Assembly (NCBI GenBank): GCA_022565075.1
Contig: JADFKG010000055.1
Location: 1-11,701 of the forward strand
DNA from: Chloroflexota bacterium
Lineage (GTDB): Bacteria > Chloroflexota > Dehalococcoidia > SM23-28-2 > RBG-16-64-32
Direction: 5' to 3'
Length of the DNA: 11,701 nucleotides
Shown: in pieces, positions 1-5,821 of the stretch
How the letters are laid out: each line of letters starts with the position of its first letter
Position numbering within the stretch: position 1 is the first letter of the stretch
Program-made: the position numbers and the translations under genes
Notes under the pieces: model-generated
Databases searched by the model: none
What the model was told of the DNA's origin: nothing
What the model saw: only the letters and a program-made list of their open reading frames with translations

Positions 1-589
1 CCGCTTTCGGCTCCTCGGCGACAGCCTCCTCCGGAGGAGCCTCCGCCTCTTCGGCAGCAGGCGCCTCGGGCTCGGCCGGCGCGTCTTCGGCGGTCTTTAC
101 TTCTTCGGGGACCTCGATCTCTTCGGGAGTCTCGATCTCTTCTGTGGCCTCAGCCTGGGCCGGCTGGGCAGCTTCGTCCGCCGCCTCGGCCGCGGGCTGC
201 CCGGCAGGAGTTTCATCGACGGCTGCCGGGGTGGGCGCAACCGCTGTCGGCGCGTCTTCCTCCTTCGGCTTCGCCTCGCCGATGACCTCCAGGTCGATCT
301 CTCCGGGAGCGACGGCCGGCAGGTCGACCTGACGCAGCACTTCGATCAGGCGCCAGCGCTTGGTCTTGGAGATCGGCTCTGATTCGACGATGCGCACGCG
401 ATCGCCCTTGTGGGCCTCGCCGTCCTCATCGTGCACGACGTAGTTGCGGTTGCGCCGGATCGTCTTCTTGTAGAGCCGATGGCGAATGGCCGAGGAGATA
501 GAGACGACGACGGTCTTCTCCATGGAGTGGCTGACGACGGTGCCTTCGCGGGTCTTGCGGCCGCCGTACTTTCCGCTTGCGTCCGTCAT
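1..589 (-). CDS. rpsQ: 30S ribosomal protein S17 with long acidic C-terminal tail (C-terminus beyond window)
   Basis: Ribosomal protein uS17 binds 16S rRNA in the body of the small subunit during early assembly. ATG at 589-587 overlaps the rpmC stop by 4 bases (ATGA). The core, about residues 10-88, shows the family pattern: REGTVVSHSMEKTVVVSI, then YKKTIRRNRNYVVHDE, then GDRVRIVESEPISKTKRWRL. Normal S17 is about 80-105 residues and ends near here. This frame instead stays open to the window edge, giving at least 196 residues. Residues 92-196 are rich in Ala, Glu and Pro, with 32 acidic residues (27 Glu, 5 Asp), 4 Lys and no Arg. The segment around 150-165 has a loose EEIETPEEIEVPEEV periodicity. 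The stop codon is not seen. The core call is certain; the function of the tail is unknown. Confidence 0.95.
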   Translation of the reverse strand, partial: MTDASGKYGGRKTREGTVVSHSMEKTVVVSISSAIRHRLYKKTIRRNRNYVVHDEDGEAHKGDRVRIVESEPISKTKRWRLIEVLRQVDLPAVAPGEIDLEVIGEAKPKEEDAPTAVAPTPAAVDETPAGQPAAEAADEAAQPAQAEATEEIETPEEIEVPEEVKTAEDAPAEPEAPAAEEAEAPPEEAVAEEPKA

Positions 590-819
590 GACGCCCCTCC
601 CTCGCTCGCCTTCGATAGCTCGCGCTGGCGCTGGAACGTCTTCAGCCGGGCGATCGTTCGCTTGATCGCCGGAATCTCCCGGTGGTTGGTCAGTTGCAGC
701 GTCTCTTTCTGGAGGCGCAGTGAGAAGAGCCGGCGATAAGACTCGTCCAGCTGCTTCTGCAGGTCGCCGTCGGACATCTTGAGGATCTCCTCGACCCTGC
801 CCCTGATCTTCTTCGCCAC
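586..819 (-). CDS. rpmC: 50S ribosomal protein L29
   Basis: Ribosomal protein uL29 is a small two-helix protein near the peptide exit tunnel, next to L23, where it helps form the docking area for trigger factor and SRP. The 77-residue product has the family's helical hairpin: MSDGDLQKQLDESYRRLFSL, then LQKETLQLTNHREIPAIKRT, then IARLKTFQRQRE. The chosen start is GTG at 819, two bases after the rplP stop, with only a weak GGAA-type ribosome binding site. ATG at 777 (residue 15) is an alternative, since GAGGAG lies 9 bases before it. I prefer GTG because starting at 777 would remove residues that align with the E. coli N-terminus. The stop overlaps the rpsQ start by 4 bases. Confidence 0.94.
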   Translation of the reverse strand: MAKKIRGRVEEILKMSDGDLQKQLDESYRRLFSLRLQKETLQLTNHREIPAIKRTIARLKTFQRQRELSKASEGGAS

Positions 820-821
820 TG

Positions 822-1235
822 TTAGTATTCCATCCTTCCGATGAAGCGGACCTTGATCGGCAGCTTCTGCGCCGCCAACCTCATCGCCTCGCGCGCAACG
901 GTTTCGCTGACTCCAGATATTTCGTAGATCATTCGGCCCGGCTTGACGACGGCTACCCAGCCTTCGACCGGGCCCTTACCGCTTCCCATCCGCACTTCCA
1001 GCGGCTTCTTGGTCACTGGCTTGTCCGGGAAGACGCGTATCCAGAGCTTTCCGCCACGCTTCACGTAGCGCGTGATGGCGCGACGGCCCGCCTCGATCTG
1101 ACGGTTGGTCATCCAGCAGGCGCCTAGCGCCTGCAGGCCGTAATCACCGAAGGTGACCACGTTGCCGGTCTGGGCCATGCCTCGCCGGCGACCGCGATGG
1201 GCCTTGCGGTACTTCGTTCGTTTAGGCTGAAGCAT
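822..1235 (-). CDS. rplP: 50S ribosomal protein L16
   Basis: Ribosomal protein uL16 sits at the base of the central protuberance and helps position tRNA in the A site and peptidyl transferase region. The product is 137 residues, the usual length. It opens MLQPKRTKYRKAHRGRRRG and contains the conserved GDYGLQAL, QIEAGRRAITRYVKRGGKLW, KPLEVRMGSGKGPVEGWVA and FIGRMEY-type end. The ATG at 1235 lies inside the end of rpsC, a 14-base overlap that is the largest in the operon and suggests translational coupling. Stop TAA is at 824-822, two bases before rpmC. Nothing odd is seen in the protein. Confidence 0.97.
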   Translation of the reverse strand: MLQPKRTKYRKAHRGRRRGMAQTGNVVTFGDYGLQALGACWMTNRQIEAGRRAITRYVKRGGKLWIRVFPDKPVTKKPLEVRMGSGKGPVEGWVAVVKPGRMIYEISGVSETVAREAMRLAAQKLPIKVRFIGRMEY

Positions 1236-2139
1236 CGCTCTTCTTGCTCTTATCGTCGGGGGTCGTTACATCTGGCTTCGGCTCTTCAGCCGCTGCGGGC
1301 TTTTCCTCAACGGCCGGCTCTGCGGACTTTTCTTCGGCAACCGGCTTCGCGGGCGCTCCTTCGGCGACCGGCTTCGCGGGCGCTTCTTCGGCGACCGGCT
1401 CTGAGGGTTTCTCCTCAGCGTCCGCCGCGGCTGGGGCTGGTGTGCCACCTTTGGCGGCTTCCGCTTCTTCGGCGGCGGCAGCCTGGGCGGCGGCGCGCAG
1501 GCGCTCGCGTTTCTCGGCGATCTTGTCGCCCTTGTAGATCCAGACTTTGACGCCGATGCAACCCAGCGTCGTTCTCGCTTCTGAAGTTCCGTAGTCCACG
1601 TCGGCCTTGAGCGTGTGCAGAGGCACGCGGCCCTGGCGTTCAGTGTCGACGCGCCCCATGTCCGAGCCGCCCAGGCGGCCGGCGACGCGAATGCGCACGC
1701 CCTGTGCGCCACGCTGCATGGCCCGCCCCGCCGCCTGCTTGATCGCCCGGCGGTGAGAGACGCGGCGCTCGATCTGCTCGGCGACTGCGCGGGCGACGAG
1801 CGGCGCCTCGATCTCCGGCACGCGGATTTCGCTGATGTTAACGCGCAGCTTGCGGCCGGTCAGCTTCTCGAGGTTCGTACGCAGCTCATCGACGCGCTGG
1901 CCGCCGCGCCCGATGACGATGCCGGGGCGCGCGGTGTTGATCGACACGGTCACCTGATTGGCGTTGCGCTCGATCTCGACGCGAGCAATCCCGGCGTCCG
2001 GCAGCATCTCCTTGATCTTCTTGCGGATGCCCAGATCCTCGTGAAGGAGCTCGGTGTAGTTCTTGTCCGCGTACCACTTGCTCTTCCAGTCGTAGATGTA
2101 CCCGAGGCGGAAGCCGTTGGGATGAACCTTCTGTCCCAT
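1222..2139 (-). CDS. rpsC: 30S ribosomal protein S3 with repeat-bearing acidic C-terminal tail
   Basis: Ribosomal protein uS3 lies at the mRNA entry channel of the 30S head and contributes to unwinding of incoming mRNA. It begins MGQKVHPNGFRLGYIYDW. An N-terminal KH domain with GRGG at residues 77-80 is followed by the C-terminal domain (QGRVPLHTLKADVDYG at about 169-184, GVKVWIYKGD at about 196-205). The usual bacterial protein is about 210-240 residues; this one is 305. Residues 208-305 form an Ala/Glu/Pro/Lys tail with 23 acidic and 14 basic residues, containing about five nonapeptide units. ATG at 2139 directly follows the rplV stop with no gap. A strong Shine-Dalgarno, AGGAGG, lies inside the rplV tail. 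The end overlaps rplP by 14 bases. Confidence 0.97.
   Translation of the reverse strand: MGQKVHPNGFRLGYIYDWKSKWYADKNYTELLHEDLGIRKKIKEMLPDAGIARVEIERNANQVTVSINTARPGIVIGRGGQRVDELRTNLEKLTGRKLRVNISEIRVPEIEAPLVARAVAEQIERRVSHRRAIKQAAGRAMQRGAQGVRIRVAGRLGGSDMGRVDTERQGRVPLHTLKADVDYGTSEARTTLGCIGVKVWIYKGDKIAEKRERLRAAAQAAAAEEAEAAKGGTPAPAAADAEEKPSEPVAEEAPAKPVAEGAPAKPVAEEKSAEPAVEEKPAAAEEPKPDVTTPDDKSKKSDASA
1333..1413 (-). repeat. 27-base tandem repeat in the rpsC tail (3 units)
   Basis: Three consecutive 27-base units, 1333-1359, 1360-1386 and 1387-1413, are near identical. The first two differ at only a few bases and the third is diverged in its second half. On the coding strand they encode EKPSEPVAE, EAPAKPVAE and GAPAKPVAE (residues 243-269). 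Two more diverged nonapeptides follow at protein level (EKSAEPAVE, EKPAAAEEP). The reading frame is preserved, so copy number can change without breaking rpsC. This points to expansion by slippage or unequal recombination. Confidence 0.85.
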
Positions 2140-2484
2140 TTAGTTCTCCTCCTCTTCTTCCACCACGATGGTTACGTTGGAACTCCGGCGGCGCAGGATG
2201 TCGCCGCGGCCGCGGGCTCGCGGCAGCAGCCGGCGCACCTTGTCGGCGTCGCCGGCGAAGGCTTCGATTACGCGCAGACGGCGCGGGTCCATGTCGAAGT
2301 TGTTCTCGGCGTTGGCGGCAGCCGAGCGCACCGACTTGGCGATCAACTCGGAGTGTGGCGACGTCATAAATCGCAGGATGGACATCGCCTCGTCCACACG
2401 CTTGCCGCGGATCTCATTGAGGATAAGCCGCAGCTTCTTCGGCGAGGCCGGCGCTCTACGGGCGAAGGAACGTACTGCAACCAT
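2140..2484 (-). CDS. rplV: 50S ribosomal protein L22
   Basis: Ribosomal protein uL22 lines the exit tunnel with its long beta-hairpin and contacts all 23S rRNA domains. The product is 114 residues, typical for the family. Features are the N-terminal SPKKLRLILNEIRGKRVDEA, the central SVRSAAANAENNFDMDPRRL, and the hairpin with RLLPRARGRGDILRRRSSNV (about residues 84-103). ATG at 2484 follows the rpsS stop by 2 bases, with GAGGAAG 8 bases upstream. An open frame continues far upstream (to 2841) but lies over rpsS, and only the portion from 2484 is L22. The protein ends VVEEEEEN. The poly-Glu codons double as the ribosome binding site of rpsC. Confidence 0.97.
   Translation of the reverse strand: MVAVRSFARRAPASPKKLRLILNEIRGKRVDEAMSILRFMTSPHSELIAKSVRSAAANAENNFDMDPRRLRVIEAFAGDADKVRRLLPRARGRGDILRRRSSNVTIVVEEEEEN
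2148..2153 (-). promoter_or_regulatory. Shine-Dalgarno of rpsC embedded in the poly-Glu codons of rplV
   Basis: On the minus strand the last rplV codons read GAAGAAGAGGAGGAGAAC, then TAA, then the rpsC ATG with no gap. The AGGAGG core is 8 bases before the rpsC ATG. The Glu run in L22 and the ribosome binding site are therefore the same bases. Confidence 0.8.
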
Positions 2485-2486
2485 CG

Positions 2487-2777
2487 CTAGATCTTCCTCA
2501 CCTGCGTCGAGGCGGCAGTCTTGGCGGTGTGGCCGCGGAAGGTGCGCGTCGGCGCGAACTCTCCCAGCTTGTGGCCGACCATGTTCTCGGTGATCAAGAT
2601 GGGCACGTGACGACGGCCGTCGTGAACGGCGATCGTGACGCCGACCATCTCCGGAAGAATCGTCGAGCGACGCGACCAGGTGCGGATCACTTCCCTTTTC
2701 CCGCTTGCCTGCAACGCGTGTACCTTGGCGATCAGCTTGGGGTCGGCGTAGGGGCCCTTCTTCGTCGATCGTGACAT
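2487..2777 (-). CDS. rpsS: 30S ribosomal protein S19
   Basis: Ribosomal protein uS19 sits in the 30S head, forms a pair with S13 and contacts A-site tRNA and the B1 bridges. The 96-residue product matches the family end to end: MSRSTKKGPYADPKLIAKV, TWSRRSTILPEMVGVTIAVH, HVPILITENMVGHKLGEFAP, TRTFRGHTAKTA. Its ATG shares one base with the rplB stop (TAATG). Stop TAG at 2489-2487 is two bases before rplV. Length and motifs are ordinary. Confidence 0.97.
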   Translation of the reverse strand: MSRSTKKGPYADPKLIAKVHALQASGKREVIRTWSRRSTILPEMVGVTIAVHDGRRHVPILITENMVGHKLGEFAPTRTFRGHTAKTAASTQVRKI

Positions 2778-3610
2778 TAGGAGTCATACCTCCGCCTGAC
2801 GATGTACTTGTTCGTGTCCTTGCGGCGACGCGTGCGCGCACCGAGAGTTGGCTTGCCCCAGGGCGACTTGGGCCCCGGCATGCCGATCGGCGCTTTACCT
2901 TCGCCCCCGCCGTGAGGGTGGTCTCGCGGGTTCATCGCGGTGCCCCGGACGTGCGGCCGGCGGCCCATAAGGCGGCTGCGGCCGGCGCGGCCGAGCTTGA
3001 TCTGGCTGTGCTCCGCGTTGCCTACCTGGCCGATCGTCGCCATGCAGTCGGCGAAGATGCGGCGGACCTCGCCAGACGGTAGCCGGACGAGCGCGTAGGC
3101 CTCATCGTCGCGGGCCAGGAGCTGGGCTGAGCCGCCAGCGCCACGCACGAGCTGTGCGCCCTTGCCTTTGTGCATCTCCAGGTTGTGCACAATCGTGCCG
3201 GACGGAATGTTCCGCAGCGGCAGGGCGTTCCCGGTCTTGATCTCGGCGTCGGGCCCGGAGACTACCATGTCGCCAACCTTGAGGCCGACCGGCCAGATGA
3301 TGTAGCGCTTTTCGCCGTCGACGTAGTGGAGGAGGGCGATGCGCGCCGTGCGGTTGGGGTCGTACTCGACGGAGGCGACCTTCGCCGGTATTCCGTGCTT
3401 GTCCCGCTTGAAGTCGATGATGCGGTAGCGCCTCTTGTGGCCGCCGCCACGGTGACGCACGGTGATGCGCCCACGGTTGTTGCGGCCGGCGTTCTGCTTC
3501 TTGCCGAAAGTGAGCGACTTTTCGGGCTTCCGGCGGGTGATCTCTTCGAACGTATAACCGGTCGCGCCACGGCGGCCAGGTGAAGTGGGCTTGTACTGCT
3601 TAACGGCCAT
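2777..3610 (-). CDS. rplB: 50S ribosomal protein L2
   Basis: Ribosomal protein uL2 is the most conserved large-subunit protein. It supports peptidyl transferase centre architecture and the intersubunit bridge to 16S rRNA. The 277-residue product matches the usual 273-277. It opens MAVKQYKPTSPGRRGATGY. It contains NNRGRITVRHRGGGHKRRYR (about 44-63) and carries the hallmark RGTAMNPRDHPHGGGEGK (about 222-239) with the conserved functional His segment. The C-terminus is basic: GARTRRRKDTNKYIVRRRYD. ATG at 3610 follows the rplW stop by 2 bases, with GAGGG upstream as the ribosome binding site. The end overlaps rpsS by one base. Nothing unusual is seen. Confidence 0.98.
   Translation of the reverse strand: MAVKQYKPTSPGRRGATGYTFEEITRRKPEKSLTFGKKQNAGRNNRGRITVRHRGGGHKRRYRIIDFKRDKHGIPAKVASVEYDPNRTARIALLHYVDGEKRYIIWPVGLKVGDMVVSGPDAEIKTGNALPLRNIPSGTIVHNLEMHKGKGAQLVRGAGGSAQLLARDDEAYALVRLPSGEVRRIFADCMATIGQVGNAEHSQIKLGRAGRSRLMGRRPHVRGTAMNPRDHPHGGGEGKAPIGMPGPKSPWGKPTLGARTRRRKDTNKYIVRRRYDS
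2788..2793 (-). promoter_or_regulatory. Shine-Dalgarno of rpsS inside the end of rplB
   Basis: GGAGGT on the minus strand lies 10 bases before the rpsS ATG, within the codons for the final Arg-Arg-Arg-Tyr of L2. With the TAATG stop/start it supports coupled reinitiation of rpsS after rplB. Confidence 0.65.
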
Positions 3611-3612
3611 CT

Positions 3613-3912
3613 CTATACGCCCTCAAACAGCTCTAGCTTGTCGTCCGGGTGCAGCGTGACGACGGCCTTTTTCCAGTTGGGCCGGTGCATGATGCGGTTA
3701 CCGCGGACACGCTTGGGCTTGCCCTTCATGATCATCACGTTGACGTTCACAACCTTGACGTCGAAACCCTTTTCGACGGCTTCCTTGATCTGCGCCTTGT
3801 TGGCGACCTTTCGTACCTCGAAGCAGTACTTGTTCTCGGCGCCGAGGCGTGTCGCCTTCTCGGTGATCAGCGGCCGGACGAGGACAGCGAGCGGGTTCAA
3901 TGGCTTTGCCAC
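3613..3912 (-). CDS. rplW: 50S ribosomal protein L23
   Basis: Ribosomal protein uL23 rings the tunnel exit and is the main docking point for trigger factor and SRP. The product is 99 residues, a usual length. It opens MAKPLNPLAVLVRPLITEKA (GTG start). Family features are NKYCFEVRKVANKAQIKEAV and KGKPKRVRGNRIMHRPNWKK, followed by a terminal beta strand, AVVTLHPDDKLELFEGV. GTG at 3912 is three bases after the rplD stop; GAGGG about 8 bases upstream serves as Shine-Dalgarno. Stop TAG is two bases before rplB. Confidence 0.96.
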   Translation of the reverse strand: MAKPLNPLAVLVRPLITEKATRLGAENKYCFEVRKVANKAQIKEAVEKGFDVKVVNVNVMIMKGKPKRVRGNRIMHRPNWKKAVVTLHPDDKLELFEGV

Positions 3913-3915
3913 AGC

Positions 3916-4881
3916 TTAGCCCTCGCTCTCTTCCGTCTTCTTCGTCGTGCGGCGGCGCGTCGTCTTCGGCTTGTCCTCGCCGTCGGCAGCCTTCGCCTTG
4001 GCGCGGGTCGCCCGTTTCGGCTTGTCCCCGGTTGACGCCTTCGCCTTCGGAGCGCGCCGGGTGGTCGTCTTCTTGACGGCGCCGTCGTCCTTTGGCTTCG
4101 CTGCGGCACGAGTCCGGCGAGCAGCCTTCTTCGGCTCGGCCGGTGCTTCCGCGGTCGCCTCAGCATCGGCCGCCGGCGCTTCGGCTTTGGCCTCGGCCTT
4201 CGGCCTGGCGGCGGCCTTCTTCTTGCGGGCGGGCTTCTTCGCCGCCTTCTTGGCGCCCTTGACGGCCCACAGCGACTCGGCTATGCGGACCGCGTCCTCC
4301 GTCATGAGGAGACTCTGGTGGTTGAGCATGTCGCCAACGTTGAGGTAGCGCGCCGGAAGCACTTTCGTCCTGTGCAGGTTTCGCGTGCTCGCCAGCACTG
4401 AGCGGTCGGACTCGCTGGTCACGATGAGCGCCGAGCGGTGGATGCCGACGTTGCGCAGGATGCGGGAGATCTCTTTCGTCTTCGGCACCTCGAGGGTCAG
4501 CTGGTCGATGACCACAAGCTGGCCGTCGGCCGCCTTGCCCGAGAGCGCGGAACGGATCGCCAGGCGCCGCATCTTCTTCGGCATCGCCTGGCTGTAGTCG
4601 CGGACGCGCGGTCCGAAGGCGGTGCCACCACCGACGCGGGTCGGCGAGCCAGCCGTGCCAGCGCGGGCGCGGCCGGTGCCCTTCTGACGGTGCAGTTTTC
4701 GCGTGCTGCCCACGACCTCGCCGCGCGTCCTTGTCTGGGCGGTGCCGGCGCGCTGGTTGTTGCGCTGCCTGACGTAGGCCTGGTGGAGGACGGTGCCGTT
4801 GGGCTCGATGCCGAAGACGCTGTCGTCGACGTTAAGCTTTCGCAGCTCCTTGCCCTCGGCGTTCATTACGGGGAGTTTCAT
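3916..4881 (-). CDS. rplD: 50S ribosomal protein L4 with histone-H1-like basic C-terminal tail
   Basis: Ribosomal protein uL4 has a globular domain on the back of the 50S subunit and an extended loop lining the exit tunnel. In some bacteria it also regulates the S10 operon. Core residues 1-205 show the tunnel loop (RTRGEVVGSTRKLHRQKGTG, then RARAGTAGSPTRVGGGTAFG, about 51-90) and the globular end NHQSLLMTEDAVRIAESLW. The usual length is about 200-215; this protein is 321. Residues 206-321 hold 26 Lys and 12 Arg against 15 acidic residues. They are arranged as AAKKPARKKKAAARPK, a short acidic Ala/Glu/Pro patch (about 230-250), and further KxA/RRT-type runs, like histone H1 C-termini. ATG at 4881 overlaps the rplC stop (ATGA), with AAGGT 6 bases upstream. 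Confidence 0.96.
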   Translation of the reverse strand: MKLPVMNAEGKELRKLNVDDSVFGIEPNGTVLHQAYVRQRNNQRAGTAQTRTRGEVVGSTRKLHRQKGTGRARAGTAGSPTRVGGGTAFGPRVRDYSQAMPKKMRRLAIRSALSGKAADGQLVVIDQLTLEVPKTKEISRILRNVGIHRSALIVTSESDRSVLASTRNLHRTKVLPARYLNVGDMLNHQSLLMTEDAVRIAESLWAVKGAKKAAKKPARKKKAAARPKAEAKAEAPAADAEATAEAPAEPKKAARRTRAAAKPKDDGAVKKTTTRRAPKAKASTGDKPKRATRAKAKAADGEDKPKTTRRRTTKKTEESEG

Positions 4882-5513
4882 TGTTTGACCTTCAGTGCCG
4901 ACGATCGGCGTATGCGGACGACGATGCCTTCGTTGCCCGGTACGGCTCCACGGACGAAGAGTACACCTTTGTCGGCGTCGATCCGAACGACCTTCAGGTT
5001 CTTGACGGTAGCCTCGCCGGTGCCCATGTGACCGGCCATCTTCATGCCCTTGATCACGCGTCCCGGAGACGTCCCGGCGCCGATGGAGCCCGCCGCGCGG
5101 TGGCGGTCGGACTGGCCGTGCGTCTTGGGGCCGCCGTGGAAGCCGTGGCGCTTAACGACGCCGGCGAATCCTTTGCCTTTGCTCGCCCCGGAGACGTCGA
5201 CGAGGTCGCCGACCTCGAAGATGTCACAACCGACTTTGACGCCGGCTTCCGCCGCCCCGATGTCATCGGTGCGGAATTCACGCAGCACCTGGAACTGGCC
5301 GAAGTCCTTCATGTGGCCCTTGAGGGCACGCGTGATGCGCTTGCGCTCGCCGAAGCCGAGTTGGACGGCTTCGTAGCCGTCCTTCTCCTTCGTCTTGACC
5401 TGGATAATCGTGCAGGAAGCGGTATCGATGACGGTCACCGGCACGGACGTGCCGTCGTCCTCAAAGATCTGCGTCATGCCGATCTTGCGGCCCAGCAGTC
5501 CTTCAACGCTCAC
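4878..5513 (-). CDS. rplC: 50S ribosomal protein L3
   Basis: Ribosomal protein uL3 is an early assembly protein whose extension reaches the peptidyl transferase centre. The 211-residue product is typical. It opens VEGLLGRKIGMTQIFEDDGT and contains VSGASKGKGFAGVVKRHGFH, HRAAGSIGAGTSPGRVIKGM and KMAGHMG, then VLFVRGAVPGNEG. The E. coli PrmB-methylated glutamine lies in a SIGQNQTPG segment. Here the matching segment is SIGAGTSPG, with no Gln, so that modification is not expected. The start is GTG at 5513, overlapping the rpsJ stop by 4 bases (GTGA). No strong Shine-Dalgarno is visible beyond GAGAT, so translation probably depends on coupling to rpsJ. Confidence 0.97.
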   Translation of the reverse strand: MSVEGLLGRKIGMTQIFEDDGTSVPVTVIDTASCTIIQVKTKEKDGYEAVQLGFGERKRITRALKGHMKDFGQFQVLREFRTDDIGAAEAGVKVGCDIFEVGDLVDVSGASKGKGFAGVVKRHGFHGGPKTHGQSDRHRAAGSIGAGTSPGRVIKGMKMAGHMGTGEATVKNLKVVRIDADKGVLFVRGAVPGNEGIVVRIRRSSALKVKQ

Positions 5514-5818
5514 AGCTTGATCTCGATGTCCACGCCGGACGGTAGCTGCAGCCGCATCAGAGCGTCGACCGTCTTTGGAGACGGCTCCAGGATCTCGATG
5601 ATGCGCTTGTGCGTTCGCGTCTCGAACTGCTCACGGGAGTCTTTATCGATGTTTGGGCCTCGGATGACCGTGTATTTCTCGATGTGAGTCGGCAGCGGGA
5701 TCGGACCGGCGACGGCTGCGCCGGTGCGCTCAGCCGCTTCGACGATGAGCACCGCAGACTGATCCAGTATGCGGTGGTCGAACGCCTTGAGGCGGATCCT
5801 GATCTTTTGCCGTGCCAT
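5510..5818 (-). CDS. rpsJ: 30S ribosomal protein S10
   Basis: Ribosomal protein uS10 is a 30S head protein; in E. coli it is also NusE, a partner of NusB in antitermination. The product is 102 residues, the standard length, with MARQKIRIRLKAFDHRILDQ, GAAVAGPIPLPTHIEKYTVI, RGPNIDKDSREQFETRTHKR and ALMRLQLPSGVDIEIKL. The ATG at 5818 lies only 3 bases after the fusA stop, with GGAG 7 bases upstream. In many bacteria tuf occupies this junction, or the S10 operon starts here with its own promoter. Here there is room for neither, so rpsJ must be read from upstream transcripts or from promoters inside fusA. Confidence 0.98.
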   Translation of the reverse strand: MARQKIRIRLKAFDHRILDQSAVLIVEAAERTGAAVAGPIPLPTHIEKYTVIRGPNIDKDSREQFETRTHKRIIEILEPSPKTVDALMRLQLPSGVDIEIKL

Positions 5819-5821
5819 CTG

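Noticed and set aside
1615..2490. 291-residue plus-strand frame opposite rpsC and rplV
   Set aside because: Antisense shadow of GC-rich coding sequence. No recognisable protein pattern and it lies wholly over conserved ribosomal genes.
2485..2841. Upstream continuation of the rplV frame over rpsS and into rplB
   Set aside because: The L22 family starts at the ATG at 2484, which has a good ribosome binding site. The upstream part is out-of-frame rpsS/rplB sequence.
4881..5687. 268-residue plus-strand frame opposite rplC and rpsJ
   Set aside because: Mirror of codon bias in the real genes; no ribosome binding site or motif supports it.
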